Below, piece by piece: positions 35,885-45,441 of a stretch of DNA of 64,000 bases. The notes below the pieces were generated by a model that saw only the letters and a list, made by a program, of their open reading frames with translations, was not told the DNA's origin and searched no databases. The stretch's first letter is position 1. Each line of letters starts with the position of its first letter. The position numbers were made by a program, and so were the translations under genes. Source of the DNA: Bacillus sp. UNC41MFS5 (GTDB lineage: Bacteria; Bacillota; Bacilli; Bacillales_B; DSM-18226); NCBI RefSeq assembly GCF_000686805.1, contig NZ_KK366017.1, forward strand, positions 434,001-498,000. The letters run 5' to 3'.

Positions 35885-37216
35885 GTGTCATTTCAATTTA
35901 AAATGCCTGACATCGGTGAAGGTATACATGAAGGCGAAATTGTTAAATGGTTCGTAAAACCAGGTGACAAAGTTCAAGAAGATGATGTACTTTGCGAGAT
36001 TCAAAATGATAAAGCTGTAGTAGAAATCCCTTCCCCTGTTGAAGGAACAGTAGTTGATGTATTAGTTGGCGAAGGTACTGTCGCAACAGTTGGACAAGTT
36101 TTGGTAACCTTTGATGCCCCTGGTTACGAAAACCTTCAATTTAAAGGTGATGAACATGCTGATGAACCAAAACAAGAAGAAAAACCAGCAGTAACAGCTC
36201 CTGCACCAGAGGTTAAACAAGATGCAGCACCTCAACCAGCGGCTGTTGCAGTGGCACCGCAAGCTGATGTTGATCCAAATCGTCGCATTGTTGCTATGCC
36301 ATCTGTTCGTAAGTATGCTCGTGAGAAGGGAATTAATATCCAATTAGTTCCTGGAACAGGAAATCTTGGACGCATTCTTAAGAGTGATATCGATTCCTTT
36401 GTAAGCGGTGGAACAGCACCTGCACCACAAGCTGCAACTGATGCTGCAGCAGCAACGGAAACTGCTAAAGTGGAGGCACCACAAGCGGCTGCGGCAGCTA
36501 TTCCTCAAGGAGAATATCCTGAAACTCGCGAGAAAATGAGTGGTATTCGGAAGGCGATTGCTAAAGCTATGGTAAATTCCAAGCATACAGCACCGCATGT
36601 AACACTTATGGACGAAATAGATGTAACTAAACTTGTGACACACCGTAAGAAATTTAAAGAAGTAGCGGCTGCCAAAGGCATTAAGCTAACATTCTTACCA
36701 TATATCGTTAAAGCGTTGACAAGCGCATTACGTGAATTCCCAGCCTTAAACACATCTCTAGATGATGCAACAAGTGAAATTATTCATAAACATTATTATA
36801 ATATTGGAATTGCAGCTGACACGGAAAAAGGCTTGCTTGTCCCAGTTGTAAAAGATGCAGATCGTAAGTCAGTTTTCTCAATTTCTAATGAGATTAATGA
36901 ATTAGCAGTAAAAGCGCGTGACGGAAAGCTTGCTCCTAACGAAATGAAGGGTGCTTCATGTACGATTTCCAATATTGGTTCAGCTGGCGGTCAATGGTTT
37001 ACTCCAGTAATTAATCACCCAGAAGTTGCCATCTTGGGTATTGGCCGAATTGCAGAAAAGCCAATCGTTAGAAATGGTGAAATTGTTGCCGCACCAGTAT
37101 TAGCTTTATCTTTAAGCTTTGACCATCGCATGATTGATGGAGCAACAGCACAAAATGCATTAAATCATATTAAACGTTTATTGAACGATCCAGAACTATT
37201 GTTAATGGAGGCGTAA
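35885..37216 (+). CDS. pdhC: Dihydrolipoamide acetyltransferase E2
   Basis: This 443-residue core subunit has one lipoyl domain with Lys43 ([14 protein letters not shown]) and an Ala/Pro-rich linker. A peripheral subunit-binding domain (about 138-175) and a second Ala-rich linker follow, then the catalytic domain ending with [10 protein letters not shown] (HxxxDG). The start is GTG after GGAGGA. The 79-bp gap after pdhB could hold an internal promoter, as reported for B. subtilis. Confidence 0.97.
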   Translation: MSFQFKMPDIGEGIHEGEIVKWFVKPGDKVQEDDVLCEIQNDKAVVEIPSPVEGTVVDVLVGEGTVATVGQVLVTFDAPGYENLQFKGDEHADEPKQEEKPAVTAPAPEVKQDAAPQPAAVAVAPQADVDPNRRIVAMPSVRKYAREKGINIQLVPGTGNLGRILKSDIDSFVSGGTAPAPQAATDAAAATETAKVEAPQAAAAAIPQGEYPETREKMSGIRKAIAKAMVNSKHTAPHVTLMDEIDVTKLVTHRKKFKEVAAAKGIKLTFLPYIVKALTSALREFPALNTSLDDATSEIIHKHYYNIGIAADTEKGLLVPVVKDADRKSVFSISNEINELAVKARDGKLAPNEMKGASCTISNIGSAGGQWFTPVINHPEVAILGIGRIAEKPIVRNGEIVAAPVLALSLSFDHRMIDGATAQNALNHIKRLLNDPELLLMEA

Positions 37217-37220
37217 TATC

Positions 37221-38636
37221 ATGGTCGTTGGAGATTTCCCAATTGAAACAGATACTATAGTCATCGGAGCAGGCCCAGGGGGATATGTTGCCGCAATTCG
37301 TGCAGCACAATTGGGACAAAAGGTGACAATTGTTGAAAAAGAATATGTAGGCGGCGTTTGTTTAAATGTCGGTTGTATTCCTTCGAAAGCGTTGATTTCG
37401 GCAGGACACCGTTACGAAACAGCCATGCATTCAGATACTTTTGGAATTACCGCAGAAAATGTAAAAGTGGATTTTACAAAAGTTCAAGAATTTAAGGCAG
37501 GCATCGTTAAAAAGTTAACAGGTGGTGTCGAAGGTTTATTAAAAGGTAATAAAGTAAACATTGCTCGTGGTGAGGCCTATTTTGTCGATGCCAATACATT
37601 GCGTGTTATAAATGAAGATTCAGCACAGACTTATACCTTTAAAAATGCAATTATTGCAACTGGCTCTCGTCCAATCGAGCTACCAGCCTTTAAATATTCA
37701 AAACGTGTTCTGAATTCTACAGGGGCACTTAACTTAAATGAAATCCCTGAAAAAATCGTTGTTATCGGCGGTGGAGTAATCGGGATTGAACTAGGTGGTG
37801 CTTATGCAAACTTTGGCAGCCAGGTTACCATTTTAGAAGGTGCGGAAGAAATACTTGGTCTTGGCGTTTTTGATAAGCAAATGGCTGCTCTTGTAAAGAA
37901 GAGCATGAAGAAAAAAGGTGCAGAATTCTTTACAAAGGCATTTGCTAAGGGTGTTGAAGAAACTGAAAACGGCGTTGTCGTAACGTTCGAAACAAAAGGC
38001 GAAGAAAAGAAAATCGAAGCAGATTATGTCTTTGTAATGGTTGGAAGACGCCCTAACACTGATGAAATGGGATTAGAACAAGTGGGTGTTAAGTTATCTG
38101 ACCGCGGATTGATTGAAATTGACAAACAATGCCGCACGAACCTAAGCAATATCTATGCTATTGGTGATGTTGTTGCTGGTCCTCAATTGGCACATAAAGC
38201 ATCATATGAAGCGAAAATTGCTGCTGAGGCAATTGCTGGACACACGTCTGAAATTGATTATTTAGGTATTCCTGCTGTTGTCTTCTCTGACCCTGAATTA
38301 GCATCAGTTGGCTATACAGAAACACAAGCAAAAGAAGAAGGAATTGCTGTGAATGCAGCTAAATTCCCATTTGCTGCTAATGGTCGTGCGCTATCATTAG
38401 ACAGTGGTGATGGATTCTTGAAACTAATTACTCGGAAAGAAGATGGACTTGTAATTGGGGCACAGATTGCCGGAACAAGCGCGTCAGATATGATCGCAGA
38501 ATTAGGCCTAGCAATTGAAGCGGGAATGACTGCAGAAGATCTTGCTATGACTATTCATGCACATCCAACACTTGGAGAAATAACAATGGAAGCGGCGGAA
38601 GTTGCATTAGGAAGCCCAATCCACATTATGAAATAA
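37221..38636 (+). CDS. pdhD: Dihydrolipoamide dehydrogenase E3
   Basis: This 471-residue flavoenzyme has FAD motif [17 protein letters not shown] and redox-active disulfide [13 protein letters not shown]. The NAD motif is [12 protein letters not shown], and the C-terminal His-Glu pair lies in HAHPTLGE. The ATG lies 4 bp after the pdhC stop with GGAGG inside pdhC. It may also serve other lipoyl complexes. Confidence 0.97.
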   Translation: MVVGDFPIETDTIVIGAGPGGYVAAIRAAQLGQKVTIVEKEYVGGVCLNVGCIPSKALISAGHRYETAMHSDTFGITAENVKVDFTKVQEFKAGIVKKLTGGVEGLLKGNKVNIARGEAYFVDANTLRVINEDSAQTYTFKNAIIATGSRPIELPAFKYSKRVLNSTGALNLNEIPEKIVVIGGGVIGIELGGAYANFGSQVTILEGAEEILGLGVFDKQMAALVKKSMKKKGAEFFTKAFAKGVEETENGVVVTFETKGEEKKIEADYVFVMVGRRPNTDEMGLEQVGVKLSDRGLIEIDKQCRTNLSNIYAIGDVVAGPQLAHKASYEAKIAAEAIAGHTSEIDYLGIPAVVFSDPELASVGYTETQAKEEGIAVNAAKFPFAANGRALSLDSGDGFLKLITRKEDGLVIGAQIAGTSASDMIAELGLAIEAGMTAEDLAMTIHAHPTLGEITMEAAEVALGSPIHIMK

Positions 38637-38648
38637 ATTAGAAAGAAT

Positions 38649-38687
38649 AAAAGTCCTTTTCGCAAATTAGCGGAAAGGACTTTTTTC
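38649..38687 (+). terminator. pdh operon terminator
   Basis: AAGTCCTTTTCGC / GCGGAAAGGACTT stem followed by T run. Confidence 0.9.
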
Positions 38688-38832
38688 ATTTATAATGGAT
38701 CGTTTTAAAAAAGAAGCGTAAAAATATCCCTGTTATCATAAAAACAAAATATAACTCTCGTTTTTAGAACATATACTTAAAAGAACTAACATTCTAATAT
38801 CAATTTTGAATGTATTAAGAGTGGTGATAAAT

Positions 38833-39075
38833 ATGAGGGTCTATGTTGCAGTGATACTACAATTTATCATTTGGAGCGGTTATACATTTATTGAATGGTT
38901 GTCAAAGCATGACCAGCTTATATATAAAGTCATCATGTTTTTTGTGTTTTTTTATCTAGCCTTTTTAATTGGAAATCATGTAACCAAATCAGCGCGTAAA
39001 ACGCTTTTTATCACTACTTTAAGCCTTGTAATATACACTTCGATTCATTATACCATGGAAATGTTTACGCACTAA
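38833..39075 (+). CDS. Small membrane protein, 80 residues, unknown
   Basis: ATG 38833 is preceded by GAGTGGTG. The protein has three likely membrane segments (about 3-18, 29-46, 56-72) and little else. It follows pdhD, where B. subtilis has slp. A terminator follows at once. I do not recognise the family. Confidence 0.7.
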   Translation: MRVYVAVILQFIIWSGYTFIEWLSKHDQLIYKVIMFFVFFYLAFLIGNHVTKSARKTLFITTLSLVIYTSIHYTMEMFTH

Positions 39076-39103
39076 AAAAAGCCCCTCAAGGAGCTTTTTT
39101 TTA
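39074..39103. terminator. Bidirectional terminator
   Basis: AAAAAAGC-CCT / AGG-GCTTTTTT hairpin between the 80-residue membrane protein gene and the convergent DUF1885 gene. Confidence 0.75.
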
Positions 39104-39541
39104 TTTTCGTGGATAATAATACATGATTCGCTCATTGAATAGATGGAGTTCCCCTTGCAGTTTTTTCGCAAGGTATTTACAAAATTCATTGGCTTTTCCT
39201 TTATCACCGTAAGTAGATTGATCAGGTAAAGTGACTTGTATGTATGTTTGTTCTAGTTCCTGACCCTCCTCAGTACGAATCGTTTCCTGATCAACTCCAA
39301 CTAAAATGGCGTAGTAGCGTTCATCATTTGAGTGTAAATAGAACCATTTACCTTTGGCCTCTGTTGTTTCTTTCATTTCATATGGGAAGGCTGACTCTCC
39401 GTATTCCCATCCTATTTGGTTGCCTGTTTTTGTCGTATTTTTTTTATACTCGTGAAATAATTCCTTTACTTCCTCTATTGTTACCTTTTGTTTAGCAGAT
39501 GAAGGCACTAGTTTAATGTATGCGTTACCAGCCATCATCAT
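39101..39541 (-). CDS. DUF1885-like protein
   Basis: This soluble protein of up to 146 residues resembles the DUF1885 family known from Geobacillus structural genomics. Segments include AYIKLVPSSAKQKVTIEEVKELF and the C-terminal ERIMYYYPRK. Three consecutive ATG codons follow GGGGGG, so the start may be 39541, 39538 or 39535. Function unknown. It is convergent with the preceding membrane-protein gene. Confidence 0.75.
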   Translation of the reverse strand: MMMAGNAYIKLVPSSAKQKVTIEEVKELFHEYKKNTTKTGNQIGWEYGESAFPYEMKETTEAKGKWFYLHSNDERYYAILVGVDQETIRTEEGQELEQTYIQVTLPDQSTYGDKGKANEFCKYLAKKLQGELHLFNERIMYYYPRK

Positions 39542-39703
39542 TCCCCCCCATTAGTACGTTAGTATTAACCCTCTCTATTCTAGCACTGAATAAAATCTTA
39601 TGACAACTGCCGCATTAAATAAATGTACAAGTTTCTTGTTTCTTATTTAAATTTGAATTATAATAATATTCTAAAGATTCATTCTTATAAAAAGGAGGAA
39701 CTT

Positions 39704-40003
39704 ATGGGAATTTTTGAGAAGCTCTATGATGAGCATGAAAATGCAAAAGTTAGGTTTATTGGATTTACCACGGAAAGTACACGTTATGATTTCGGGATTA
39801 TTTATACCAGCATGTTTTTTGGAAAGCCGTTAGTTGTCTGCATGCAAACAGGCCGCTCCACTCTCCTTGACCCCAAAGATATTGAAGATATTGATTACCT
39901 TCAAACCATATTCCGTATACCAGACCAACAGCAGGCAGCAGATTTAGCTGACTTCTTCAGAGAAACACTACCTTCCATCCCTTTTGTCACCCAATATGAG
40001 TAA
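39704..40003 (+). CDS. DUF3055-like protein
   Basis: This 99-residue soluble protein starts at ATG 39704 behind AAAGGAGG. The pattern KVRFIGFTTESTRYDFGIIYTSMFFGKPLVVCMQTGRSTLL matches my recollection of DUF3055, a small family of Firmicutes of unknown role. An upstream frame to 39623 has no ribosome-binding site. A perfect terminator follows. Confidence 0.75.
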   Translation: MGIFEKLYDEHENAKVRFIGFTTESTRYDFGIIYTSMFFGKPLVVCMQTGRSTLLDPKDIEDIDYLQTIFRIPDQQQAADLADFFRETLPSIPFVTQYE

Positions 40004-40009
40004 TGATTC

Positions 40010-40042
40010 AAAAAAGAAGGCCTATATAGGCCTTCTTTTTTA
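40010..40042 (+). terminator. Terminator of the DUF3055 gene
   Basis: Near-perfect palindrome with AAAAAAGAAGGCC / GGCCTTCTTTTTT arms and loop TATATA. Confidence 0.9.
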
Positions 40043-40057
40043 TGAATATTTTTTAAT

Positions 40058-40105
40058 TGTGACATACAATTTAGGCTTGAAATTTTTAATGTGATATATT
40101 ATTAT
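40058..40105 (+). promoter_or_regulatory. SR1 promoter with two CcpN-like operator boxes
   Basis: TTGAAA (40077-40082) and TATTAT (40100-40105) are 17 bp apart. TGTGACATACA (40058-40068) and TGTGATATATT (40090-40100) both fit the recalled CcpN consensus TRTGHYATAYW exactly. Their starts are 32 bp apart: one lies upstream of the -35, the other reaches the -10. This arrangement predicts repression under glycolytic conditions, as for B. subtilis SR1. Confidence 0.7.
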
Positions 40106-40168
40106 CTAATTAAGGATAAATAAATACTTGTTTTGGGGTCATTCAATAATGAAAAGGGGATTGAGCAA

Positions 40169-40291
40169 ATGGGTACTTTAGTATGCCAAACATGTAATTC
40201 TACTATCGATCATTTTGAAGATGAAAAAGTAACGGTGCTTTATTCTAAGGGCAATTGTTGCGAAGATCATCATACAGAGGAAGATTTATAA
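40169..40291 (+). CDS. sr1P: SR1P, GapA-binding small protein
   Basis: This 40-residue protein, MGTLVCQTCNSTIDHFEDEK then VTVLYSKGNCCED, closely matches the SR1P family. It keeps the CxxC pair, the HFEDEKVTVLY core and a CC pair, likely a small metal-stabilised fold. In B. subtilis SR1P binds GapA and promotes its interaction with RNase J1, which is encoded in this window. ATG lies 8 nt after AAAGGGGA. Confidence 0.9.
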   Translation: MGTLVCQTCNSTIDHFEDEKVTVLYSKGNCCEDHHTEEDL

Positions 40292-40308
40292 TAGCTAAAT
40301 ATAAATAA

Positions 40309-40341
40309 AAACAGGATTCCTAAATGGAATCCTGTATTTTT
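40309..40341 (+). terminator. SR1 terminator
   Basis: Perfect ACAGGATTCC / GGAATCCTGT stem, loop TAAAT, then TATTTTTG; it also faces the speA end. Confidence 0.88.
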
Positions 40342-40344
40342 GTT

Positions 40345-41817
40345 CTATTTTATTGCTTTATACTCTTTGATTACGAGAAGGGATTTGAGTTCATCATCCT
40401 CCGGTCCTTGTACAGGGAGCCCCGCTTCAAGGTTTTTCTGGATGTAATGGAGGTTTTCCTTTGTAATAATTTCACCAGGGATAAAAATTGGGATACCCGG
40501 TGGATAAACCATCACAAATTCTGCAATGATTCTTCCTTCTGATTCTTCAAAAGGAATAACTTCTGTTTCCGCATAAAACGCATCTCTAGGTGTTAATGCA
40601 AGCACTGGGATTTCAGGAAGTAGAACTTCTACAGGCTCAATTCTATCGGTACTGTGCTGGCATAGGTCCGCTAATTCCTTGAGAGCATTTACTAGTAAGT
40701 CAGCTTCGGTTTCTGTGTCTCCAAGTGTGATAATACAAAGAATGTTATATAAATCGGAAAGTTCCACTTCAATATTATGTTTTTCTCTTAGCCACTTTTC
40801 TACATCATACCCAGTTAATCCTAATTCTTTCACAGAAATAATTAATTTAGTTGGATCGTAATCAAAGGTAGCTTTTGACCCTAAGATTTCTTCACCAATA
40901 CAATGGAGATTTTCGATCTCATTAACACTTTTTCGAATCGATTGTGCTACTTTAATGGTATTATCAATTAATTCCCTTCCCTTAGTAGCTAATTGCTTAC
41001 GTGCGACATCAAGTGAAGCAAGCAATAAATACGAAGTAGAGGTGGTAGTTAGCATACTTAATATGGATTGGACATGTTTGGCAGAAACAAGGCCTTCCTT
41101 CACATTTAGAATCGAACTTTGGGTCATCGAACCGCCTAGCTTATGAACGCTAGTAGCTGCCATATCTGCACCAGCCTGCATCGCTGAGAGTGGAAGTTCT
41201 TCATGAAAATGAATATGAACACCATGGGCTTCATCAACAAGGACAGGAATTTCATATGAGTGTGCAATTTCAACAATCTTTTTTAAATCTCCGGAAATAC
41301 CAAAATAAGTTGGGTTGATAACTAATACCGCTTTCGCATCTGGATGCTGTTTAAGAGCTCTTGCCACGGCATCAGGGGTGATTCCATGAGATATACCTAG
41401 TTCCTTATCAATTTCGGGTTGGATAAACACTGGAATAGCTCCAGAGAAAACAATGGCAGACATGATTGATTTATGGACATTCCTCGGAACGATAATTTTA
41501 TCATCAGGTCCACAAACAGCCATGATCATCGCAATAATTGCTCCGCTTGTGCCTTGCACAGAAAAAAATGTTCGGTCCGCACCAAAGGCTTCTGCTGCTA
41601 AATCTTGCGCTTGCTTGATAATCCCTTTTGGCTGATGCAAGTCGTCTAGCGGCCCGATATTTATTAGGTCAATAGACAGGGCATTATCCCCGATAAAGTT
41701 ACGAAATTCAGGGTCAATCCCAGCCCCTTTTTTATGACCTGGAATATGGAATTGTATTGGGTTCTTTTTTGCATGTTCTAATAAACCGCTAAATAACGGT
41801 GTTTGATTTTGAGACAA
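40345..41817 (-). CDS. speA: Arginine decarboxylase SpeA (Orn/Lys/Arg decarboxylase fold)
   Basis: This 490-residue PLP enzyme starts the agmatine route to polyamines. The PLP lysine is in TSVHKLGGSMTQSSIL (about residue 226) and the DEAHGVH motif is intact. TTG 41817 is chosen because AAGAGGTG lies 10 nt upstream and it gives the same length as B. subtilis SpeA; the longer frame to 41868 adds unrelated residues. Confidence 0.93.
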   Translation of the reverse strand: MSQNQTPLFSGLLEHAKKNPIQFHIPGHKKGAGIDPEFRNFIGDNALSIDLINIGPLDDLHQPKGIIKQAQDLAAEAFGADRTFFSVQGTSGAIIAMIMAVCGPDDKIIVPRNVHKSIMSAIVFSGAIPVFIQPEIDKELGISHGITPDAVARALKQHPDAKAVLVINPTYFGISGDLKKIVEIAHSYEIPVLVDEAHGVHIHFHEELPLSAMQAGADMAATSVHKLGGSMTQSSILNVKEGLVSAKHVQSILSMLTTTSTSYLLLASLDVARKQLATKGRELIDNTIKVAQSIRKSVNEIENLHCIGEEILGSKATFDYDPTKLIISVKELGLTGYDVEKWLREKHNIEVELSDLYNILCIITLGDTETEADLLVNALKELADLCQHSTDRIEPVEVLLPEIPVLALTPRDAFYAETEVIPFEESEGRIIAEFVMVYPPGIPIFIPGEIITKENLHYIQKNLEAGLPVQGPEDDELKSLLVIKEYKAIK

Positions 41818-42019
41818 TTTATAACCACACCTCTTTGTAAAAAATACTCTAATTATGTCGAATTTCAATAATAAACAAAAGGAATTATAGCATTATTCCC
41901 ATTCATTGCAAAGAAATATATGTTATTACTTACTCGGTTTACGATAGTTTCCCTTTAATACAGGAAAATTACCCTGAAGTAACGAAATAACAAGTAGAAA
42001 GTTTTTAGGAGGATTTCTA

Positions 42020-42979
42020 ATGGAATGGAAAACACGAGTTACTCAATTATTAAACATACGATATCCGATTATTCAGGGGGGGCTAGCTTATTTAGCCTAT
42101 TCTGAGTTAGCGGCAGCCGTTTCAAACGCGGGTGGTCTTGGGCAGATTACAGCCATGTCCTTAGCTGAGCCTGAACAGCTTCGAGAGGAAATACGTAAAG
42201 TAAAACAGCTAACAAACAATCCTTTTGGGGTTAACTTTGCAATTGGGCAGCATGGCAGACCATTTTCCGATTTTCTCCAAGTGGCTATTGATGAAAAGGT
42301 CCCGGTTGTTTCAATGACAGGAGGAAATCCTGCTCCCATATTTGAACAAATAAAAGGCACACAGATAAAAACACTTGTCCTTGTTGCGGCCAGAAGACAG
42401 GCAGTGAAAGCAGAAGAACTTGGCGCAGACGCTGTTATGGTTGTGGGGCAGGAAGGAGGGGGTCATCTTGGCCGTGATGATGTAGGAACAATGGTTCTGG
42501 TGCCTCAAGTTGTAGATGCTGTTTCTATACCAGTTATTGCTTCGGGTGGAATAGGTGATGGCCGAGGACTAATGGCAGCCCTTAGTTTAGGTGCAGAGGG
42601 AATTGAAATGGGTACAAGATTCATTGCAACAAAGGAGTGTGTTCATGCCAACGAACTATATAAGAAGACCTTAGTGGAAGGCAATGAATCTGGAACAGTG
42701 GTGATTAAAAGAACACTCGGTGCTCCAGCAAGGGCCCTTGCAAACAGTTGGACAGAAAAAATTCTGGACATTGAAAAAAACAATGGGGGGTACGATGAAT
42801 TAAAAGATTACATTAGTGGAAAAGCAAACCAACGCTATATTTACGATGGTGTACCTGATGATGGCTTTGCATGGGCAGGTCAAGTGATGGGTTTAATTAA
42901 AGATGTCCCTACAGTTGAAGCATTGTTTAATCGAATGATTCATGATGCTGAACAAATTCGTGCAAAATGGGGAAAATAA
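42020..42979 (+). CDS. Nitronate monooxygenase / FabK-family flavin oxidoreductase
   Basis: This 319-residue TIM-barrel FMN enzyme has N-terminal YPIIQGGLAYL and VGQEGGGHLGRDD (about residue 145). The phosphate-binding segments are IASGGIGDGRGLMAAL and GAEGIEMGTRF. The family oxidises nitronates or reduces enoyl-ACP; the conserved His in GGHLGRD favours the nitronate-type group. ATG follows TAGGAGG. It is not in the B. subtilis order here. Confidence 0.87.
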   Translation: MEWKTRVTQLLNIRYPIIQGGLAYLAYSELAAAVSNAGGLGQITAMSLAEPEQLREEIRKVKQLTNNPFGVNFAIGQHGRPFSDFLQVAIDEKVPVVSMTGGNPAPIFEQIKGTQIKTLVLVAARRQAVKAEELGADAVMVVGQEGGGHLGRDDVGTMVLVPQVVDAVSIPVIASGGIGDGRGLMAALSLGAEGIEMGTRFIATKECVHANELYKKTLVEGNESGTVVIKRTLGAPARALANSWTEKILDIEKNNGGYDELKDYISGKANQRYIYDGVPDDGFAWAGQVMGLIKDVPTVEALFNRMIHDAEQIRAKWGK

Positions 42980-43022
42980 GTATATGATTCTGTTTAGTTG
43001 AAATTAGTTAGAAGGTGAAATT

Positions 43023-43295
43023 ATGGAATACCAATATCCTATTGATCATCATTGGAGTACAGAGGAAATTGTGGATGTGATTGCATTTTTTGAAACAATT
43101 GAAAAGGCTTATGAACAGGGAATTGACCGCGATGAAGTATTGAAGGCGTATCGCCGCTTTAAAGAAATCGTTCCCAGCAAAGCCGAAGAAAAGACAATTT
43201 GTAATGAATTTGAAGAAATGAGTGGCTACTCGTCTTATCGAACCATAAAAAAAGTAAAAGATGCAGCCTCCGGTGATAGGATAAAAATGAAATAA
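43023..43295 (+). CDS. yktA: YktA, UPF0223 family
   Basis: This 90-residue helical protein matches UPF0223, with [27 protein letters not shown] at the N terminus. B. subtilis YktA is almost the same length and precedes yktB there too. Function unknown. ATG follows AGAAGGTG. Confidence 0.9.
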   Translation: MEYQYPIDHHWSTEEIVDVIAFFETIEKAYEQGIDRDEVLKAYRRFKEIVPSKAEEKTICNEFEEMSGYSSYRTIKKVKDAASGDRIKMK

Positions 43296-43299
43296 TATG

Positions 43300-43339
43300 A
43301 ACAGGCTCCTGGACTCTTTGTGCAGGAGCTGTTTTTCTT
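43300..43339. terminator. Terminator between yktA and yktB
   Basis: AACAGGCTCCTG / CAGGAGCTGTT stem with an 11-nt loop and TTTTTCTT tail; convergent genes. Confidence 0.8.
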
Positions 43340-43340
43340 C

Positions 43341-43973
43341 TTACTTTCTATTTTGTGAAATTCGATATAGAGTGGCTACTTTCTCAAAAACACCCTCAAT
43401 TTGTTGAATTAACTGATCGGAACCTAATTGAATGACTCGCTCTCTGTCAATTGTAAAACCACATAATAATTCCGCTTTTTTTACGTTTTGAAGGCGGTCA
43501 AAAAGCGATCGAAGTTCTTCCTTGGATAAATGACTGTGTGCAATGGTTTCTGGTTTTGTATGATCCACAGACCAAACAAAGTCCTTTGGTGTATCTTTAT
43601 AAATTTTTGCTAATTTTTTTGAAAATCTTTCAGCAATTAATTCTTTTTGAGGTGCTTCATAAATAACGGCAAACCATATAAACAGATGGGTGTTCCACAT
43701 GCCGATTTGAAAATGAGGAAGCATTTTATAACCTCGAGGATTATTTGAAAATGCGACCCACGTATCTTTAGGTGGATTAATGGTCCTTCTTGCATGTTTA
43801 GCTACATGTACGAACATTTCATCATCTGTTAGTGAAGAAATGAATGGGGAAAAGTGACTTCCTAATTCTTCTAATTTGGGACGGACTGTTTCCTTCAGTG
43901 CTTCCATTCTTGCCTCTAAACCATCTATTAAAAAAACATCAAAATCTTCGTTAGTAAATCCTTTAAAACCCAT
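43341..43973 (-). CDS. yktB: YktB, UPF0637 (DUF1054) family
   Basis: This 210-residue soluble protein starts MGFKGFTNEDFDVFLIDGLEAR and has NPPKDTWVAFSNNPRGYKMLPHFQIG-type core sequence (about 87-112), matching UPF0637. ATG 43973 follows TTGGAGG; the longer frame to 44021 has no such site. Function unknown. Confidence 0.9.
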   Translation of the reverse strand: MGFKGFTNEDFDVFLIDGLEARMEALKETVRPKLEELGSHFSPFISSLTDDEMFVHVAKHARRTINPPKDTWVAFSNNPRGYKMLPHFQIGMWNTHLFIWFAVIYEAPQKELIAERFSKKLAKIYKDTPKDFVWSVDHTKPETIAHSHLSKEELRSLFDRLQNVKKAELLCGFTIDRERVIQLGSDQLIQQIEGVFEKVATLYRISQNRK

Positions 43974-44151
43974 AAATTTAAACCTCCAACTAAACATTTG
44001 TCCTTTATTGTAGCATACCAATTAGCTGACAAGTAGTTAGATGCTTTCTGGGTTAGAGCACATATTTGTTGCAACATATCTCCCTGACTCATATTATACA
44101 GTAAAAAAATAATCTGAAAAATTAGTTAAATCCAGGAAGGGGAGGAGAAAC

Positions 44152-44346
44152 GTGAAACAATTAATGAATACCTCACTTAAAAAAGCAAGCGAAAAGGAAA
44201 GGACAGCAGTTTTAAGATTGGAAATGGATTATGAATTAGCTACATTATTCGAAGCGATTGAAGAAAAGAATGAGAAAAAAATGAAAGACTGCAAACAAAA
44301 ATTAGAAAAAATCCGCCAAGAATTATTACGATTAAAAGCACTTTGA
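44152..44346 (+). CDS. ykzI: YkzI-like small coiled-coil protein
   Basis: This 64-residue charged helical protein is rich in Lys, Glu and Leu and probably forms a coiled coil throughout. It starts with GTG after GGGGAGGAG. It lies between yktB and suhB as B. subtilis YkzI does. Function unknown. Confidence 0.8.
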   Translation: MKQLMNTSLKKASEKERTAVLRLEMDYELATLFEAIEEKNEKKMKDCKQKLEKIRQELLRLKAL

Positions 44347-44421
44347 TAAATTAATGATGTTTTTTATCCAAGGAGAAATAAAGCAGGATGGAGAGAAATA
44401 GAATATATTCTGAGCTTATCT

Positions 44422-44460
44422 AAAACGAACTCCAGCAAAAATGAAGGGGGTTCGTTTATT
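44422..44460 (+). terminator. ykzI terminator
   Basis: AAACGAAC / GTTCGTTT stem with an extended loop, then TATTATTG. Confidence 0.65.
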
Positions 44461-44611
44461 ATTGTCCTTTTTGATGTGGTACGTGTACCTCTTAAAAGTT
44501 GATGTGTTCCAACAATTTGATTAAGCTAAAGGTACATTATTTAATTTATCATGCATCATACTACATACATTGAAAACTTGACAGGAATTTAGATTTATTT
44601 GGAGGAGTGTT

Positions 44612-45409
44612 ATGAACTGGGATCAAATTTATTCTCATGCAAAGGAATGGGTTAATGAAGCAGGAGCTAGAATTAGATTATCTTTTGATGAAACGTTGAA
44701 TATTCAAACGAAGTCAAATGCTAATGATTTGGTAACGAATATGGATAAAGAAATTGAACAATTTTTTATAAGTAAAATCAGAGCGGTTTATCCCAATCAT
44801 AAAATATTGGGCGAAGAAGGGTTTGGAGATACACTCGAAAGTCTTGACGGTGTGGTTTGGATGATTGATCCAATCGATGGAACGATGAATTTTATTCATC
44901 AACAAAGAAATTTTGCTATTTCTCTTGGTATTTATGAGAATGGGATTGGTAAAATTGGGCTCATTTACGATGTGGTCCATGACGAACTGTATCATGCCAA
45001 AAGGGGAAATGGAGCCTATTTAAATGAAAAGCCTCTCGTTCCTCTAAAGGATACAACTGTTAAGGAATCCATCATTGCTCTAAATGCAACATGGGTAATG
45101 GAAAATCACCGTATTGATCATAATTTAATGATTCCTCTAGTGAGAGATGCACGGGGAACAAGATCATATGGTTCAGCAGCCCTTGAAATGGTGTTTGTTG
45201 CGACAGGAAGGGTTGACGCGTACCTCTCGATGCGCTTATCACCTTGGGATGTTGCGGCAGGAGCAATAATTATAGAAGAACTTGGCGGGTTGGTTACAAA
45301 TCTAAGGGGAGAAAAACTGAATTTCCTTGTACAGGATTCATTATTTACAGCAAATCGAGGATTACACCAATCAATCTTAAAGGACTACTTAAAAGAGGGA
45401 AGATGGTAA
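44612..45409 (+). CDS. suhB: Inositol-monophosphatase family protein (YktC/SuhB)
   Basis: This 265-residue Mg-dependent phosphatase has the metal motifs GEEGFG (about 69-74), WMIDPIDGTMNF (about 86-97) and SPWDVAAGAIIIEELGG (about 209-225). B. subtilis YktC hydrolyses inositol monophosphate and related sugar phosphates. ATG follows TGGAGG. It faces ylaF. Confidence 0.93.
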   Translation: MNWDQIYSHAKEWVNEAGARIRLSFDETLNIQTKSNANDLVTNMDKEIEQFFISKIRAVYPNHKILGEEGFGDTLESLDGVVWMIDPIDGTMNFIHQQRNFAISLGIYENGIGKIGLIYDVVHDELYHAKRGNGAYLNEKPLVPLKDTTVKESIIALNATWVMENHRIDHNLMIPLVRDARGTRSYGSAALEMVFVATGRVDAYLSMRLSPWDVAAGAIIIEELGGLVTNLRGEKLNFLVQDSLFTANRGLHQSILKDYLKEGRW

Positions 45410-45441
45410 AAAGAAGAAGCCGTTGTAGGCTTCTTCTTTTA
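45408..45441. terminator. Bidirectional terminator suhB / ylaF
   Basis: AAAAGAAGAAGCC / GGCTTCTTCTTTT stem, loop GTTGTA, overlapping the end of ylaF. Confidence 0.88.

Larger units (their letters stand above)
40112..40341 (+). ncRNA. sr1: SR1 dual-function regulatory RNA
   Basis: A transcript from the predicted start near 40112 to the terminator would be about 230 nt; B. subtilis SR1 is 205 nt. It has the same place, between pdhD and speA, and the same internal small reading frame. In B. subtilis SR1 base-pairs with ahrC mRNA and also encodes SR1P. The antisense function here is inferred from synteny; I did not test pairing. Confidence 0.75.

Noticed and set aside
45072..45266. 64-codon minus-strand open frame inside suhB
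   Set aside because: It is a shadow of a well-supported gene and has no start signals.
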